Assembly (NCBI GenBank): GCA_002395525.1
Contig: DGXE01000044.1
Coordinates: forward strand, 875 to 10,144
From: Ruminococcus sp. UBA4240
GTDB lineage: Bacteria > Bacillota > Clostridia > Oscillospirales > Ruminococcaceae
Length of the DNA stretch: 9,270 nucleotides
Direction of reading: 5' to 3'
The notes under the pieces were generated by a model. It was given only the letters and a program-made list of their open reading frames with translations. It searched no databases and was not told the DNA's origin. Each line of letters starts with the position of its first letter. Within the stretch, counting starts at the first letter, position 1. Position numbers and translations under genes: made by a program. Below are positions 1-7,472 of this stretch, in pieces.

Positions 1-537
1 GCCGCCGGCGCCGCCCATGGTATATGCGGGACGGAGAACAACGGGATAGCCCAGCTTGTCTGCGATGGAGAGAGCCTCATCCACTGAATAGGCTACCTCG
101 CTGCGTGCCATTTCAATGCCCAGGGTGTTCATGGTGTTCTTGAACTCGATGCGGTCCTCACCACGCTCGATGGCATCCACCTGTACGCCTATGACCTGAA
201 CATTGTACTTGTCCAGCACACCTGCCTGATTGAGCTCTGCGCACAGATTAAGACCTGACTGTCCGCCCAGGTTGGGGAGCAGGGCATCGGGGCGCTCCTT
301 TTCGATTATCTTTTCAAGGCTTTTCAGGTTGAGAGGCTCGATGTAGGTTATGTCTGCCATCTCAGGGTCTGTCATGATGGTTGCGGGGTTGGAGTTCACA
401 AGCACTATCTCATAGCCTGCCTCACGCAGAGCCTTGCAGGCCTGTGTGCCCGAATAGTCGAACTCGCACGCCTGTCCGATGATGATAGGACCGGATCCTA
501 TTATGAGTACCTTGTGAATATCTGTTCTCTTTGGCAT
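1..537 (-). CDS. carB: Carbamoyl-phosphate synthase large subunit, N-terminal part (cut by window edge)
   Basis: The large subunit makes carbamoyl phosphate from ammonia (delivered by the small subunit CarA), bicarbonate and two ATP, feeding pyrimidine and arginine synthesis in the cytoplasm. The visible 179 residues match the family's N-terminus: MPKRTDIHKVLIIGSGPIII is the classic opening, followed by GQACEFDYSGTQACKAL, VNSNPATIMTD, the LLPNLGGQSGLNL stretch, and the ATP-grasp glycine loop LRPAYTMGGAGG at about 168-179, where the window ends. The family is usually about 1,060-1,080 residues, so roughly five sixths is missing. The ATG at 535-537 has an ideal AAGGAGG site (544-550) six bases away. 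A promoter (574-602) and the upstream unit's terminator (613-664) show that carB starts its own transcript. carA, often just upstream, is not there. Identity is seen in the sequence and very secure. Confidence 0.97.
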   Translation of the reverse strand, partial: MPKRTDIHKVLIIGSGPIIIGQACEFDYSGTQACKALREAGYEIVLVNSNPATIMTDPEMADITYIEPLNLKSLEKIIEKERPDALLPNLGGQSGLNLCAELNQAGVLDKYNVQVIGVQVDAIERGEDRIEFKNTMNTLGIEMARSEVAYSVDEALSIADKLGYPVVLRPAYTMGGAGG

Positions 538-573
538 AATGATCCTCCTTGCTATTTTTACACATACTGATTT

Positions 574-602
574 ATTATATCACATGAAGATCTGTTTTGC
601 AA
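574..602 (-). promoter_or_regulatory. Housekeeping-sigma promoter of carB
   Basis: On the minus strand, a perfect TATAAT (574-579) is preceded by TGA, giving the extended form TGnTATAAT. A TTGCAA hexamer (597-602, 4 of 6 to consensus) lies 17 bases upstream. Transcription should start near 567, giving a leader of about 30 bases with only the ribosome site. That is too short for a pyrimidine attenuator or PyrR-type antiterminator, so any regulation would have to act at the promoter. Confidence 0.78.
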
Positions 603-612
603 GTGTTTAAGG

Positions 613-664
613 CAAAAAATTCATTCCCCGCAAATGCCGTAATTAAAGCATATCCGGGGAATGA
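613..664 (-). terminator. Intrinsic terminator ending the hisS-to-cobD unit
   Basis: The arms 621-630 and 655-664 form a perfect 10-bp stem (TCATTCCCCG with CGGGGAATGA). A further 4-bp stem (634-637 with 648-651) sits inside the loop. Reading on the minus strand, the stem is followed by A and then six T (614-619). It lies 88 bases past the cobD stop and directly before the carB -35 box, so it separates the two units. The loop is longer than usual for a terminator, which slightly lowers certainty. Confidence 0.7.
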
Positions 665-752
665 TATCTGATTTATCGGGCTTTGAAAAGCCGTCACGAA
701 ATTATGGGGGCGGTTTCTCAAATATATGTTGAAATTACATAAACGGCACGCC

Positions 753-1685
753 TTACGGCAAAATGATGCCAAGCAGAGTACCTGCCAGCGCCCTTACGGC
801 AAAGGCAGCCACAAGGGCTATGCCCGCAGTTGCGTACATAAGGAGCCCGGAGCGCTTCATATCCTCCCCGTCTATCTCCATGGCTGCGTCACCGATGCGT
901 TCACGGTGTGTGACCACACCGCCCACGCTGATGTCGCCGCCTGTCTGTACACCAAGTGCCCCGGAGAACGCCGCCAGTATGCCTGTGCGGTAGCCGGGAT
1001 TTTTCTTCCCGTCCCTTTTCAGTATGGCACCTGCCCCCTTGGGGTCGCACTTTACCAGTGCGGCTGCGGGGATGACGAAGGCTCTCATAAAGCCCGGTAT
1101 GCTGTCAAGAGTGCGGTAGAGGGAAAACTCCTTCCCCTCCTTCTTCATCATGTCATCCAGCAGGGCGGCGCACTTGTAGGAGAATGCAAGAGGAGCACCG
1201 CCTATGCACATCCAGAAAAGGGGGTGGAGCACGTCTGTCTCGGTCTTGTCCGCCGCAGTCTCCACAGCGGCGGCATCTACCCCCTCCGGGTCAAGGGCAT
1301 AGGTATCACGGGGTGTCATCATTGACAGCCTGTCTCTTGCCTCGTTGTAGTAGCCGTCCTTTAGGTAGCCGTAGAGCACCATGCAGTCATCAAAGAGCTT
1401 TTTGGCATCAATGGCAAAGTACAGCAGTATGCCCTCAAGTATGGCACCTATGGCAGGGAAAATCAAGTACCCCACACCCACTATGAGAAGGGGTGCTAAA
1501 AAAGCCGAGAGCATGACAATAGTCACAAGGGACGACATGGCTCTGTCGGGGGTCTTCTTTTCCGCAAGCCTTGCGTAAAGCTTTGGCAGAAGTCTGCCGA
1601 TAAGGGCAAACAGATCAATTTCCGAAGGACTCCCGATGATGAGATCCAGTGCAAATGCTATCACAAAGGGTAATGCCGCTATCAT
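753..1685 (-). CDS. Divergent CobD/CbiB-like membrane protein (adenosylcobinamide-phosphate synthase family)
   Basis: The family joins adenosylcobyric acid to an aminopropanol arm in cobalamin synthesis at the membrane. This 310-residue protein has the family length and layout: an N-terminal hydrophobic helix ending LDLIIGSP (13-20) and ALIGRLLP (27-34), hydrophobic spans at about 52-92, RLSMMTPRDT (119-128), AAVET...LHPLFW (139-158), GAPLAFSYK (163-171), SGALGVQTGG (241-250), and a C-terminal span at about 282-309. Several family-typical residues are altered: the usual GDP..PHPV region reads GSPSEIDLFAL, and the usual E-N of ESxAEN reads D-K. Activity is therefore uncertain and no symbol is given. 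No other cobalamin gene is in view. I chose the ATG at 1683-1685 because GAGGTG (1691-1696) sits five bases upstream. A GTG at 1692-1694 would bury that site. It is the last gene of the unit, 25 bases after ldh. Confidence 0.72.
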   Translation of the reverse strand: MIAALPFVIAFALDLIIGSPSEIDLFALIGRLLPKLYARLAEKKTPDRAMSSLVTIVMLSAFLAPLLIVGVGYLIFPAIGAILEGILLYFAIDAKKLFDDCMVLYGYLKDGYYNEARDRLSMMTPRDTYALDPEGVDAAAVETAADKTETDVLHPLFWMCIGGAPLAFSYKCAALLDDMMKKEGKEFSLYRTLDSIPGFMRAFVIPAAALVKCDPKGAGAILKRDGKKNPGYRTGILAAFSGALGVQTGGDISVGGVVTHRERIGDAAMEIDGEDMKRSGLLMYATAGIALVAAFAVRALAGTLLGIILP

Positions 1686-1710
1686 GGCCCCCACCTCACA
1701 AAAGAGAAGA

Positions 1711-2661
1711 TCACAGCTTTAATCCGCTGAAGCTGTCCTTGAGTATGGCAACGGACTTGCCGAACTTTTCCATCTCATCGGCGGTAAGATCAAGCTCAAA
1801 TACCTCCTTGATACCGTTCCTGCCGATAACGGAGGGCACGCCGATGAACACATCGGATGCGTCATATTCTCCCGACAGCTTTGCAGAGCAGGTGAGAACG
1901 CTGTTCTCGTCGTTGAGTATGGCCTTTACTATACGTGTGAGAGCCATGCCTATGCCGTAGTAGGTGGCACGCTTTGCCTCGATGATCTTGTAGGCTGCTG
2001 TGCGCACTTCGTTTTCTATCTTCTCCATGTCCTCCAGCTTGTACATGGTGGGGTTCTGTTCGATTATGGCGGATACGGGCTTTGTTGCTACAAGCGCCTG
2101 TGAAAGGGGCACAAATTCCGAGTCGCCGTGCTCGCCTATGACATATGCGTGAACGTTCTTGGGATCCACGGTGAAGTAGTCGCCCAGCATATAGCGGAGC
2201 CTTGCAGTGTCAAGGGTGGTGCCGGAGCCTATTACCTTGGATGCCCCGAAGCGGGACAGCTCGTAGGTGACTCTGGTCATTATGTCAACAGGGTTTGTTG
2301 CTACCAGGAATATGCCGTCAAAGCCGGACTTCACCACAGGGGTGATGATGGAGCGGAACACCTCCACATTCCTCTGCAGCAGGTCAAGGCGGGTCTCGCC
2401 CTCCTTCTGGGCAACGCCTGCGGCAATGACTACTATGTCGGCATCCTTGCAGTCGCTGTAATTCCCGGCGTATATCTTCATATTGCTCTTTGCAAAGGGT
2501 ACGCCGTGGTTAAGGTCCATGGCCTCACCCTCGGCACGCTTTGTGTTCAGGTCGCAAAGGCACAGCACATCGCACACGCCCTGGTTCACAGCGGCATAGG
2601 CAAAGCTCATGCCCACCATGCCTGTACCTATGAGAACTACTTTCCTTGTGTCCTTCATCAT
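1711..2661 (-). CDS. ldh: L-lactate dehydrogenase
   Basis: This cytoplasmic enzyme reduces pyruvate to L-lactate with NADH, the redox-balancing step of lactate fermentation. The 316-residue length is typical. It shows the Rossmann loop GTGMVGMSFA (12-21), the substrate loop GVAQKEGETR (82-91), where Gln85 marks lactate rather than malate specificity, the conserved ATNPVD (121-126), Asp151 and Arg154 in LDTAR, and the catalytic His178 in GEHGD. Arg156 and His171 sit where fructose-1,6-bisphosphate-activated bacterial LDHs carry Arg173 and His188 of the standard numbering, so allosteric activation by that sugar phosphate is likely (inference). The start is one of two adjacent ATGs; AAGGAGG (2670-2676) is eight bases before the first. 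It is 57 bases downstream of aspS and 25 bases upstream of the cobD-like gene, in the same orientation. No promoter of its own is evident. Confidence 0.97.
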   Translation of the reverse strand: MMKDTRKVVLIGTGMVGMSFAYAAVNQGVCDVLCLCDLNTKRAEGEAMDLNHGVPFAKSNMKIYAGNYSDCKDADIVVIAAGVAQKEGETRLDLLQRNVEVFRSIITPVVKSGFDGIFLVATNPVDIMTRVTYELSRFGASKVIGSGTTLDTARLRYMLGDYFTVDPKNVHAYVIGEHGDSEFVPLSQALVATKPVSAIIEQNPTMYKLEDMEKIENEVRTAAYKIIEAKRATYYGIGMALTRIVKAILNDENSVLTCSAKLSGEYDASDVFIGVPSVIGRNGIKEVFELDLTADEMEKFGKSVAILKDSFSGLKL

Positions 2662-2705
2662 TATTTGTTCCTCCTTGTTATGGTTTATAAAGTCCCTTCC
2701 GGCCC

Positions 2706-2717
2706 GCTGCCGGCAGC
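2706..2717. repeat. 12-bp perfect palindrome in the aspS-ldh gap
   Basis: GCTGCCGGCAGC lies directly after the aspS stop codon in the 57-base gap before ldh. No T run follows, so it is not a convincing terminator. It could mildly stabilise or mark the end of the aspS message, or be incidental. Confidence 0.35.
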
Positions 2718-2718
2718 G

Positions 2719-4482
2719 TCACTCCTTGATCTTGATCCCCAGTATTTCAAGGCTTGCGGTGTCGACGGGGGAGGGACATTCGCTCATGAGCTCGCTTGCA
2801 TTCTGAACCTTGGGGAACGCAGTTACATCACGCAGGCTGTCTGCACCGCATATTATCATGGCAAGGCGGTCAAGGCCTATGCCCATGCCCCCGTGGGGAG
2901 GTGCCGCATAGCGGTAGGCATCCACCAGGAAGCCGAATTTTGCCTGTATCTCCTCATCGGTCATGCCCAGAGCCTCGAACATCCTCTGCTGGAGGGCAGG
3001 GTCGGTTATTCTCATGGAGCCGCTTGAAAGCTCCGTGCCGTTGAGCACCAGATCCCATGCCTTTGCACGCACGCTTGCGGGGTCGCTGTCAAGGCTGTCA
3101 AGGCATTCCTCCATAGGCATGGTGAAGGGATGATGGGCAGCCACCCATTCTCCTGTTTCCTCATCCTGCTCGAAGAAGGGCATCTCCGTTATCCACAGGA
3201 AGTTGAACTTATCCTCGGGAATTGCCCCAAGGCGCTTGCCGCATATAAGTCTCAGGGCACCCAGTACGGAGAGCACCGTCTTGTTCTTATCCGCACAGAT
3301 GAGGACAAGGTCGCCCTTTTCACAGTCGGTTGCCTGCATTACTGCTTCAAGCTGACCGTCTGCAAGGAATTTCTTGAAGGAGCAGTTGGGCTCGTCGGCG
3401 TATCTGATGTAGGCAAGACCCTTTGCACCTATGCCCTTTGCGTGCTCTATGAGCTTGTCTATCTCCTTGCGGGTGTATACGGCAGCTCCGCCCTTTACAT
3501 TGATGGCACGGACACTTCCGCCGTTTGAAAGTGCCTCGGAGAATACAACGAAGTCGATATCCTTTACGGCACAGCTGATGTTGGTTATCTCCATGCCGAA
3601 GCGCGTATCGGGCTTGTCGGAGCCGTAGCGTGCCATTGCATCCGCAAATGTGAGCCTTGGCAGGGGCAGGGGGATGTCCTTCCCCAGCACCTCTTTAAAG
3701 AGCTTTGCGATGAAGCCCTCAACACAGCCCTGTATATCCTCGGGCTCCACAAAGGACATCTCCAGGTCTATCTGGGTGAACTCCGGCTGTCTGTCCGCAC
3801 GGAGATCCTCGTCCCTGAAGCACCTTGCAAGCTGAATGTATCTGTCATAGCCGGATATCATCAGCAGCTGCTTGTATATCTGGGGGGACTGGGGCAGTGC
3901 ATAGAAGCTGCCGGGATGCACTCTTGAGGGAACAAGGTAGTCTCTTGCCCCCTCCGGAGTGGATTTCATCATCATGGGGGTCTCTATCTCGATAAAGCCG
4001 TTCTCGTAGAAGTACTCACGGGTGATGCGGGCTATCTCATGTCGGGTGAGGATATTCTTCATTAGGGGAGTGCGGCGCAGATCCAGATAGCGGTATTTAA
4101 GGCGAAGCTCCTCGTTGGTGTTCAGATCGTCCACTATCTCAAAGGGCGTGGTCTGTGCCTTTGAAAGCACCCGCAGATCTGTCACGAAAACCTCAACGCT
4201 GCCTGTCTTCATATCAGGGTTCTTGCTTTCCCTCTCACGTACATTGCCCTGTGCCATGAGCACATATTCCGAGCGCACGCTCTTTGCCTTTTCAAACACC
4301 GCTGTGTCCGTATTCTCGTCGAATACGAGCTGCAAAAGCCCTGTGCGGTCTCTCAGGTCGATGAAGATTATGCCGCCCTTGTTGCGTATGCGGGAGGCAA
4401 AGCCCCCTACGGTAACGGTCCTTCCTGCTTCGGTGACCTCTCCGCAGTAGCAGGTGCGCTTTAATCCTTTCATACTGTCCAT
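2719..4482 (-). CDS. aspS: Aspartyl-tRNA synthetase
   Basis: This class II synthetase charges tRNA-Asp. The 587-residue length is that of the bacterial type. In order it has an N-terminal anticodon-binding OB fold with GGIIFIDLRDRTG (36-48), motif 1 around GFIEIETPMM (162-171), the STPEGARDYLVPSR stretch (174-187), the QSPQIYKQLLM and FRDEDLRADRQPEFTQID motif 2 region (198-239), the bacterial GAD insertion domain (about 275-425), VAAHHPFT (447-454), and motif 3 GIGLDRL (534-540). The frame stays open upstream to a TTG at 4498-4500, but AAGGA (4491-4495) lies eight bases before the ATG at 4480-4482, so I start there. It lies 36 bases after the CmpB-like gene. hisS and aspS are commonly adjacent in Firmicutes; here two genes sit between them. 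Confidence 0.97.
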   Translation of the reverse strand: MDSMKGLKRTCYCGEVTEAGRTVTVGGFASRIRNKGGIIFIDLRDRTGLLQLVFDENTDTAVFEKAKSVRSEYVLMAQGNVRERESKNPDMKTGSVEVFVTDLRVLSKAQTTPFEIVDDLNTNEELRLKYRYLDLRRTPLMKNILTRHEIARITREYFYENGFIEIETPMMMKSTPEGARDYLVPSRVHPGSFYALPQSPQIYKQLLMISGYDRYIQLARCFRDEDLRADRQPEFTQIDLEMSFVEPEDIQGCVEGFIAKLFKEVLGKDIPLPLPRLTFADAMARYGSDKPDTRFGMEITNISCAVKDIDFVVFSEALSNGGSVRAINVKGGAAVYTRKEIDKLIEHAKGIGAKGLAYIRYADEPNCSFKKFLADGQLEAVMQATDCEKGDLVLICADKNKTVLSVLGALRLICGKRLGAIPEDKFNFLWITEMPFFEQDEETGEWVAAHHPFTMPMEECLDSLDSDPASVRAKAWDLVLNGTELSSGSMRITDPALQQRMFEALGMTDEEIQAKFGFLVDAYRYAAPPHGGMGIGLDRLAMIICGADSLRDVTAFPKVQNASELMSECPSPVDTASLEILGIKIKE

Positions 4483-4501
4483 TGATATGTTCCTTTCCAA
4501 T

Positions 4502-4516
4502 CAGGTGTAAAACCTG
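4502..4516 (-). repeat. Small hairpin between the CmpB-like gene and aspS
   Basis: CAGGT and ACCTG form a 5-bp stem with a 5-base loop, starting two bases after the CmpB-like stop and ending just before the aspS ribosome site. There is no T run, so it is not a terminator. It may influence processing or reinitiation, or be incidental. Confidence 0.35.
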
Positions 4517-4518
4517 TA

Positions 4519-5400
4519 TTATTCATTGTCCTCACCGGGCTCACTTTTCTCCTCGCTGCCGCCGGAAGTGCGGAGGATATGCTCTCTCACAGCCTCCAGA
4601 GCGGCGGGATATTTGAAGGAGCGCATATGAGGAAAGGCCTTTATAAGCCTTATCATATTTGAATCGCTGAATGCAATGAGCGCATCGTAGCGGTTTCTTA
4701 TCCTTTCGTATGTTTCTGTGGTCTTTTCGCCGATGGCGGCAGCGGCATCATAGCCCTTGCCCCTGACACTTAGCACCGAATCGGCGACTGTTTTGCCTAT
4801 GACCTGTGAGCTGTCATACATTAGACGGGATATCTCGGATATCTCCTTCAGCCGCAGATCCAGCTTTATAGCGGCAGCTACGGAGTTTGCCGTATCTATT
4901 ATGATAAGTACCGCCATAATGCAGATAAACGTCACTCCGGCCCACACGGGTATTATCTCCATAAGCCTTTCAAGCCCGGGCTGCATCACCTTTTCCACCA
5001 GCACACACCCGAACCCCCAGAAAAGGCTGCTGCGCAGGCATATGAGCCCCTGGAAGTTAAAGCGTATGTGTGTATAGTCCCACCATACATTGTGGAATAT
5101 GAGCTTTAGCAGGACTCCCACCAGGTATTCAAGGGCGGTGCATATTACAAGGGACAGGGCAAACAGCAGCAGGGGACGGTCAAACACAGGGCGCAGCACC
5201 ACAGTGACTATTATCACCCCGAAGCCGTAGATAGGGCATACGGGCATACTTAAAAAGCCTCTGTTGGAGTACCGTCCGTCCTCAAGAGCTACACCCAGCA
5301 CATCCACTATCCAGCCGATGAACCCCCAGAACACGAACATGATGCACAGCTGATAGGGGCTGTACCCTATTACGGGCAGTGTTTCAAAGAAAAAATGCAT
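4519..5400 (-). CDS. CmpB-type putative ABC-transporter permease family membrane protein
   Basis: The 293 residues match the family labelled putative ABC-transporter type IV (ABC_trans_CmpB, Pfam PF06541), whose biochemical role is not established. Family hallmarks visible are FWGFIGWIVDV (24-34), NRGFLSMPVCPIYGFG (46-61), the ALEYLVGVLL helix (89-98), WWDYTHIRFNFQGLICLRSS (106-125), and FWGFG (127-131). Five or six hydrophobic spans fill about residues 15-170. The remainder (about 178-293) is a charged, probably cytoplasmic tail rich in helix-forming residues, ending in an acidic SEEKSEPGEDNE. No ATPase partner is present in the window, so a transporter role is only a family label. The ATG overlaps the TAA of the upstream gene by one base (TAATG), and the AGGGGAAAGG before it lies in that gene's last codons, pointing to translational coupling. 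Confidence 0.82.
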   Translation of the reverse strand: MHFFFETLPVIGYSPYQLCIMFVFWGFIGWIVDVLGVALEDGRYSNRGFLSMPVCPIYGFGVIIVTVVLRPVFDRPLLLFALSLVICTALEYLVGVLLKLIFHNVWWDYTHIRFNFQGLICLRSSLFWGFGCVLVEKVMQPGLERLMEIIPVWAGVTFICIMAVLIIIDTANSVAAAIKLDLRLKEISEISRLMYDSSQVIGKTVADSVLSVRGKGYDAAAAIGEKTTETYERIRNRYDALIAFSDSNMIRLIKAFPHMRSFKYPAALEAVREHILRTSGGSEEKSEPGEDNE

Positions 5401-5993
5401 TACCTTTCCCCTATGTAGTCTCTTATCATCCGCCCCAGAGTGGGATCCGCTATGCCCCTGGTGTATTCCTCCAGCATGGCAAGGGCGTTTATGAGCTCCG
5501 GGAAGTTGTGGTACTCCGCCTGTACTATTGCCTTTGAGGGCATCTGCTCCAGTATCTCAGCCGCCGCATCCTCACGGGAGTACACCCCTCGCTTTGACAT
5601 CTCCGTGCATATGCGGCAGTGCTTGAGAAAGCTCCTCAGCTTTTCCATCCGCTTTATCCTCACCATAACTGCGGCTGTCTTTGCGTGGAGATAGGGCATA
5701 AAGCTCAGCTGTGTGGTGAAGGTCAGCTTGTCCCAGGCACCGCCCTTCATCAAAGCAACGGCAATAAGGCAGAACGCCTCTGTCCGGGGTGCACTCAGTA
5801 TATCCCCGGTAAGCGCCTGTGTCAGCTCTATCCTTGCCACTCCGGAGTAGTCCACCTTCGTGTCAAAGTACATACGGGAGAGCCTTACCGTGCTCTCGGG
5901 CACATTCAGTCCTGCCCCCTCCTCCTGCAGGATAGTTGAGGTGAAGGTACATACTCTGTGCCCGTATTCTGTTATAACGACCAGCTCGGTCAA
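5400..5993 (-). CDS. Unrecognised 197-residue soluble protein, coupled to the CmpB-like gene
   Basis: I do not recognise this protein. It has no signal peptide and no convincing membrane span. It begins with a beta-like segment (MTELVVITEYGHRVCTF), has a hydrophobic helix at about 72-81 (EAFCLIAVAL), a basic helical stretch at about 110-130 (MVRIKRMEKLRSFLKHCR), and a helical C-terminus with YTRGIADPTLGRMIRDYIGER. The start is TTG at 5991-5993. It is supported by AGAGGTG (6001-6007) seven bases upstream, and no in-frame ATG or GTG lies nearby. The stop shares a base with the start of the CmpB-like gene, so the two are probably made together and may act together (inference). It sits 60 bases after hisS in the same unit. 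That it is a real gene is supported by the ribosome site, the coupling and the continuous frame between genes. Confidence 0.8.
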   Translation of the reverse strand: MTELVVITEYGHRVCTFTSTILQEEGAGLNVPESTVRLSRMYFDTKVDYSGVARIELTQALTGDILSAPRTEAFCLIAVALMKGGAWDKLTFTTQLSFMPYLHAKTAAVMVRIKRMEKLRSFLKHCRICTEMSKRGVYSREDAAAEILEQMPSKAIVQAEYHNFPELINALAMLEEYTRGIADPTLGRMIRDYIGER

Positions 5994-6000
5994 GGATGAT

Positions 6001-6007
6001 CACCTCT
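6001..6007 (-). promoter_or_regulatory. Ribosome-binding site that fixes a TTG start
   Basis: AGAGGTG lies seven bases before the TTG at 5991-5993. It is the only good site near the beginning of the 197-residue frame, so it decides the start codon. Confidence 0.75.
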
Positions 6008-6053
6008 CAAGCGGACAGGGATTAGGGGGATAGACGAGCAGACGGAGAACGGC

Positions 6054-7352
6054 TTACAGCTCCTCCTCAAAGGCTATTGAATCAGCCATTTCCACGGAGA
6101 GGAAGGAGTCTGCAAAGGTGTCATCAAGGGCTATCTGTGTCTGTGACCCTGTGCGCAGGTTCTTGAGAGAGCCTGTCTTGCTCTCTACCTCGTTGTCTCC
6201 GATGATAAGGCAGTATTTTGCCCCTGTCTTGTCGGCGTATTTGAGTTGTGCCTTCACGCTGCGGGCGCACATATCGCACTCCGCACGGTACCCGTCCTCA
6301 CGGACAGCCTTTGCCAGCTTCATGGCAAGCTGCTGTCCCGCATCCCCCATAGAGCCGATATATATGTCGGTGCAGGGCTTTTCACCGAAGTCAAAGCTCG
6401 CCTCCTTCATGGCGAGGATGACACGCTCCAAGCCCATGGCAAAGCCCAGTGCAGGAACGGATGTGCCGCACAGTTCATCAATGAGCCTGTCATAGCGGCC
6501 GCCGCCGCATATGGTGCCCTGCGCCCCGATAGAGTCACTTACAAACTCGAATACTGTCCTTGTGTAGTAGTCAAGCCCTCTTACTATCTTGGGGTCAACG
6601 GTGTATTCAAGCCCCATATTGTCAAGGAGCGATTTGACTGTTTCAAAGTGCTCCCTGCACTCGTCGCACAGGTAATCCGTTATGACAGGGGCATCCTTTA
6701 CAAGCTCCTTGTCCCCGGGCACCTTGCAGTCGATTATGCGCATGGGGTTCTTGTCAAAGCGTGACTGGCAGGTCTCGCAAAGCTTGTCCCTGCAGGGGGT
6801 GAGATACTCCTTGAGCACCTCGTAGTATTTCCTGCGGCATTCGGGGCAGCCGATGGAGTTTATGCACAGCCTTGTGTCCCCAAGCCCCAGCCTGTCAAGC
6901 AGTGTGTGGGCGAAATCTATGACCTCCGCATCGGCAGCGGGGGAGGCTGAGCCTATCATCTCCGCACCGAACTGGTGGAATTCCCACAGCCGCCCCTTCT
7001 GCACGTTCTCGTGCCTGAAGCAGGAGATAAGGTAGTACAGCTTGCGGGGCATGGCATCATTGAGTAGACCGTTCTGTATGACCGCTCTTATGGCGCCTGC
7101 CGTTCCCTCGGGACGAAGTGTGTAGGTGCTCTTGCGCCCCATGACCGTCCACATTTCCTTTTGCACCACATCCGTGGTCTCGCCGACAGAGCGCTCAAAC
7201 AGCTCCGTCTTTTCAAATGTGGGGAAGCGCAGCTCCTCAAATGCGTATGTGGCTGCGGTGGAGCGTGCTATGTCCTCAACTGTCTGCCAGATATAGGTCT
7301 GGGAGGGGAGGATATCCTCTGCCCCCTTGTTTCTTGTTGCAATAAGTTCCAT
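6054..7352 (-). CDS. hisS: Histidyl-tRNA synthetase
   Basis: This class II synthetase charges tRNA-His. The 432 residues are of normal length. The N-terminus ATRNKGAEDILP (5-16) fits the family. Other landmarks are TLRPEGTAGAIRA (78-90), motif 2 FRHENVQKGRLWEFHQFG (112-129), the histidine-specific RGLDYYTRTVFEF (258-270), CGGGRYD (282-288), motif 3 GFAMGLERV (303-311), and an anticodon-binding C-terminal domain (about 328-410). The insertion domain carries three CxxC pairs (169/172, 192/195, 229/232), which could bind a metal. Motif 2 has Trp123 where the family normally has Arg. The ATG at 7350-7352 has a modest GAGAG site five bases upstream. It is the first gene of the six-gene unit and follows a terminator, yet I find no T-box and no clear promoter; a TATGAT at 7367-7372 lies too close to leave a leader. 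Confidence 0.97.
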   Translation of the reverse strand: MELIATRNKGAEDILPSQTYIWQTVEDIARSTAATYAFEELRFPTFEKTELFERSVGETTDVVQKEMWTVMGRKSTYTLRPEGTAGAIRAVIQNGLLNDAMPRKLYYLISCFRHENVQKGRLWEFHQFGAEMIGSASPAADAEVIDFAHTLLDRLGLGDTRLCINSIGCPECRRKYYEVLKEYLTPCRDKLCETCQSRFDKNPMRIIDCKVPGDKELVKDAPVITDYLCDECREHFETVKSLLDNMGLEYTVDPKIVRGLDYYTRTVFEFVSDSIGAQGTICGGGRYDRLIDELCGTSVPALGFAMGLERVILAMKEASFDFGEKPCTDIYIGSMGDAGQQLAMKLAKAVREDGYRAECDMCARSVKAQLKYADKTGAKYCLIIGDNEVESKTGSLKNLRTGSQTQIALDDTFADSFLSVEMADSIAFEEEL

Positions 7353-7419
7353 ATATTCTCTCTTTCATCATAGCAACGGGCTTACGTCCGCCTGTGCTGT
7401 CTTTGCCGTATTAAACCGC

Positions 7420-7472
7420 AAAAAGCCGCCTGCCTTCCGCAACTGCGCACAGTCTGCGGGTCGGTCAGCGGC
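7420..7472 (-). terminator. Intrinsic terminator after mgsA
   Basis: On the minus strand an outer 5-bp stem (7468-7472 with 7425-7429, GCCGC/GCGGC) encloses a strong inner hairpin: 7455-7459 and 7450-7453 pair with 7437-7445, with one bulged base and a 4-base loop. Five T (7420-7424) follow the outer arm. It begins 11 bases past the mgsA stop and should end the minD-like/mgsA transcript before hisS. Confidence 0.75.

Noticed and set aside
678..693. A GGCTT/AAGCC hairpin between cobD and the terminator
   Set aside because: The stem is only five base pairs and no T run follows on either strand; the stronger hairpin at 621-664 accounts for termination.
726..1325. A 199-codon plus-strand open frame opposite the cobD-like gene
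   Set aside because: It is antisense to a family-recognisable gene and has no ribosome site or promoter; the Cys- and His-rich composition is what the reverse strand of this codon use gives.
2128..3027. A 299-codon plus-strand open frame across ldh and aspS
   Set aside because: It lies antisense to two certain genes, spans their boundary, has no ribosome site, and its protein resembles nothing. Long antisense frames are expected in these codon-biased genes.
7367..7375. An extended -10 box (TG-C-TATGAT) as the hisS promoter
   Set aside because: There is no matching -35 box, and a start seven bases on would fall in the ribosome site and leave almost no leader.
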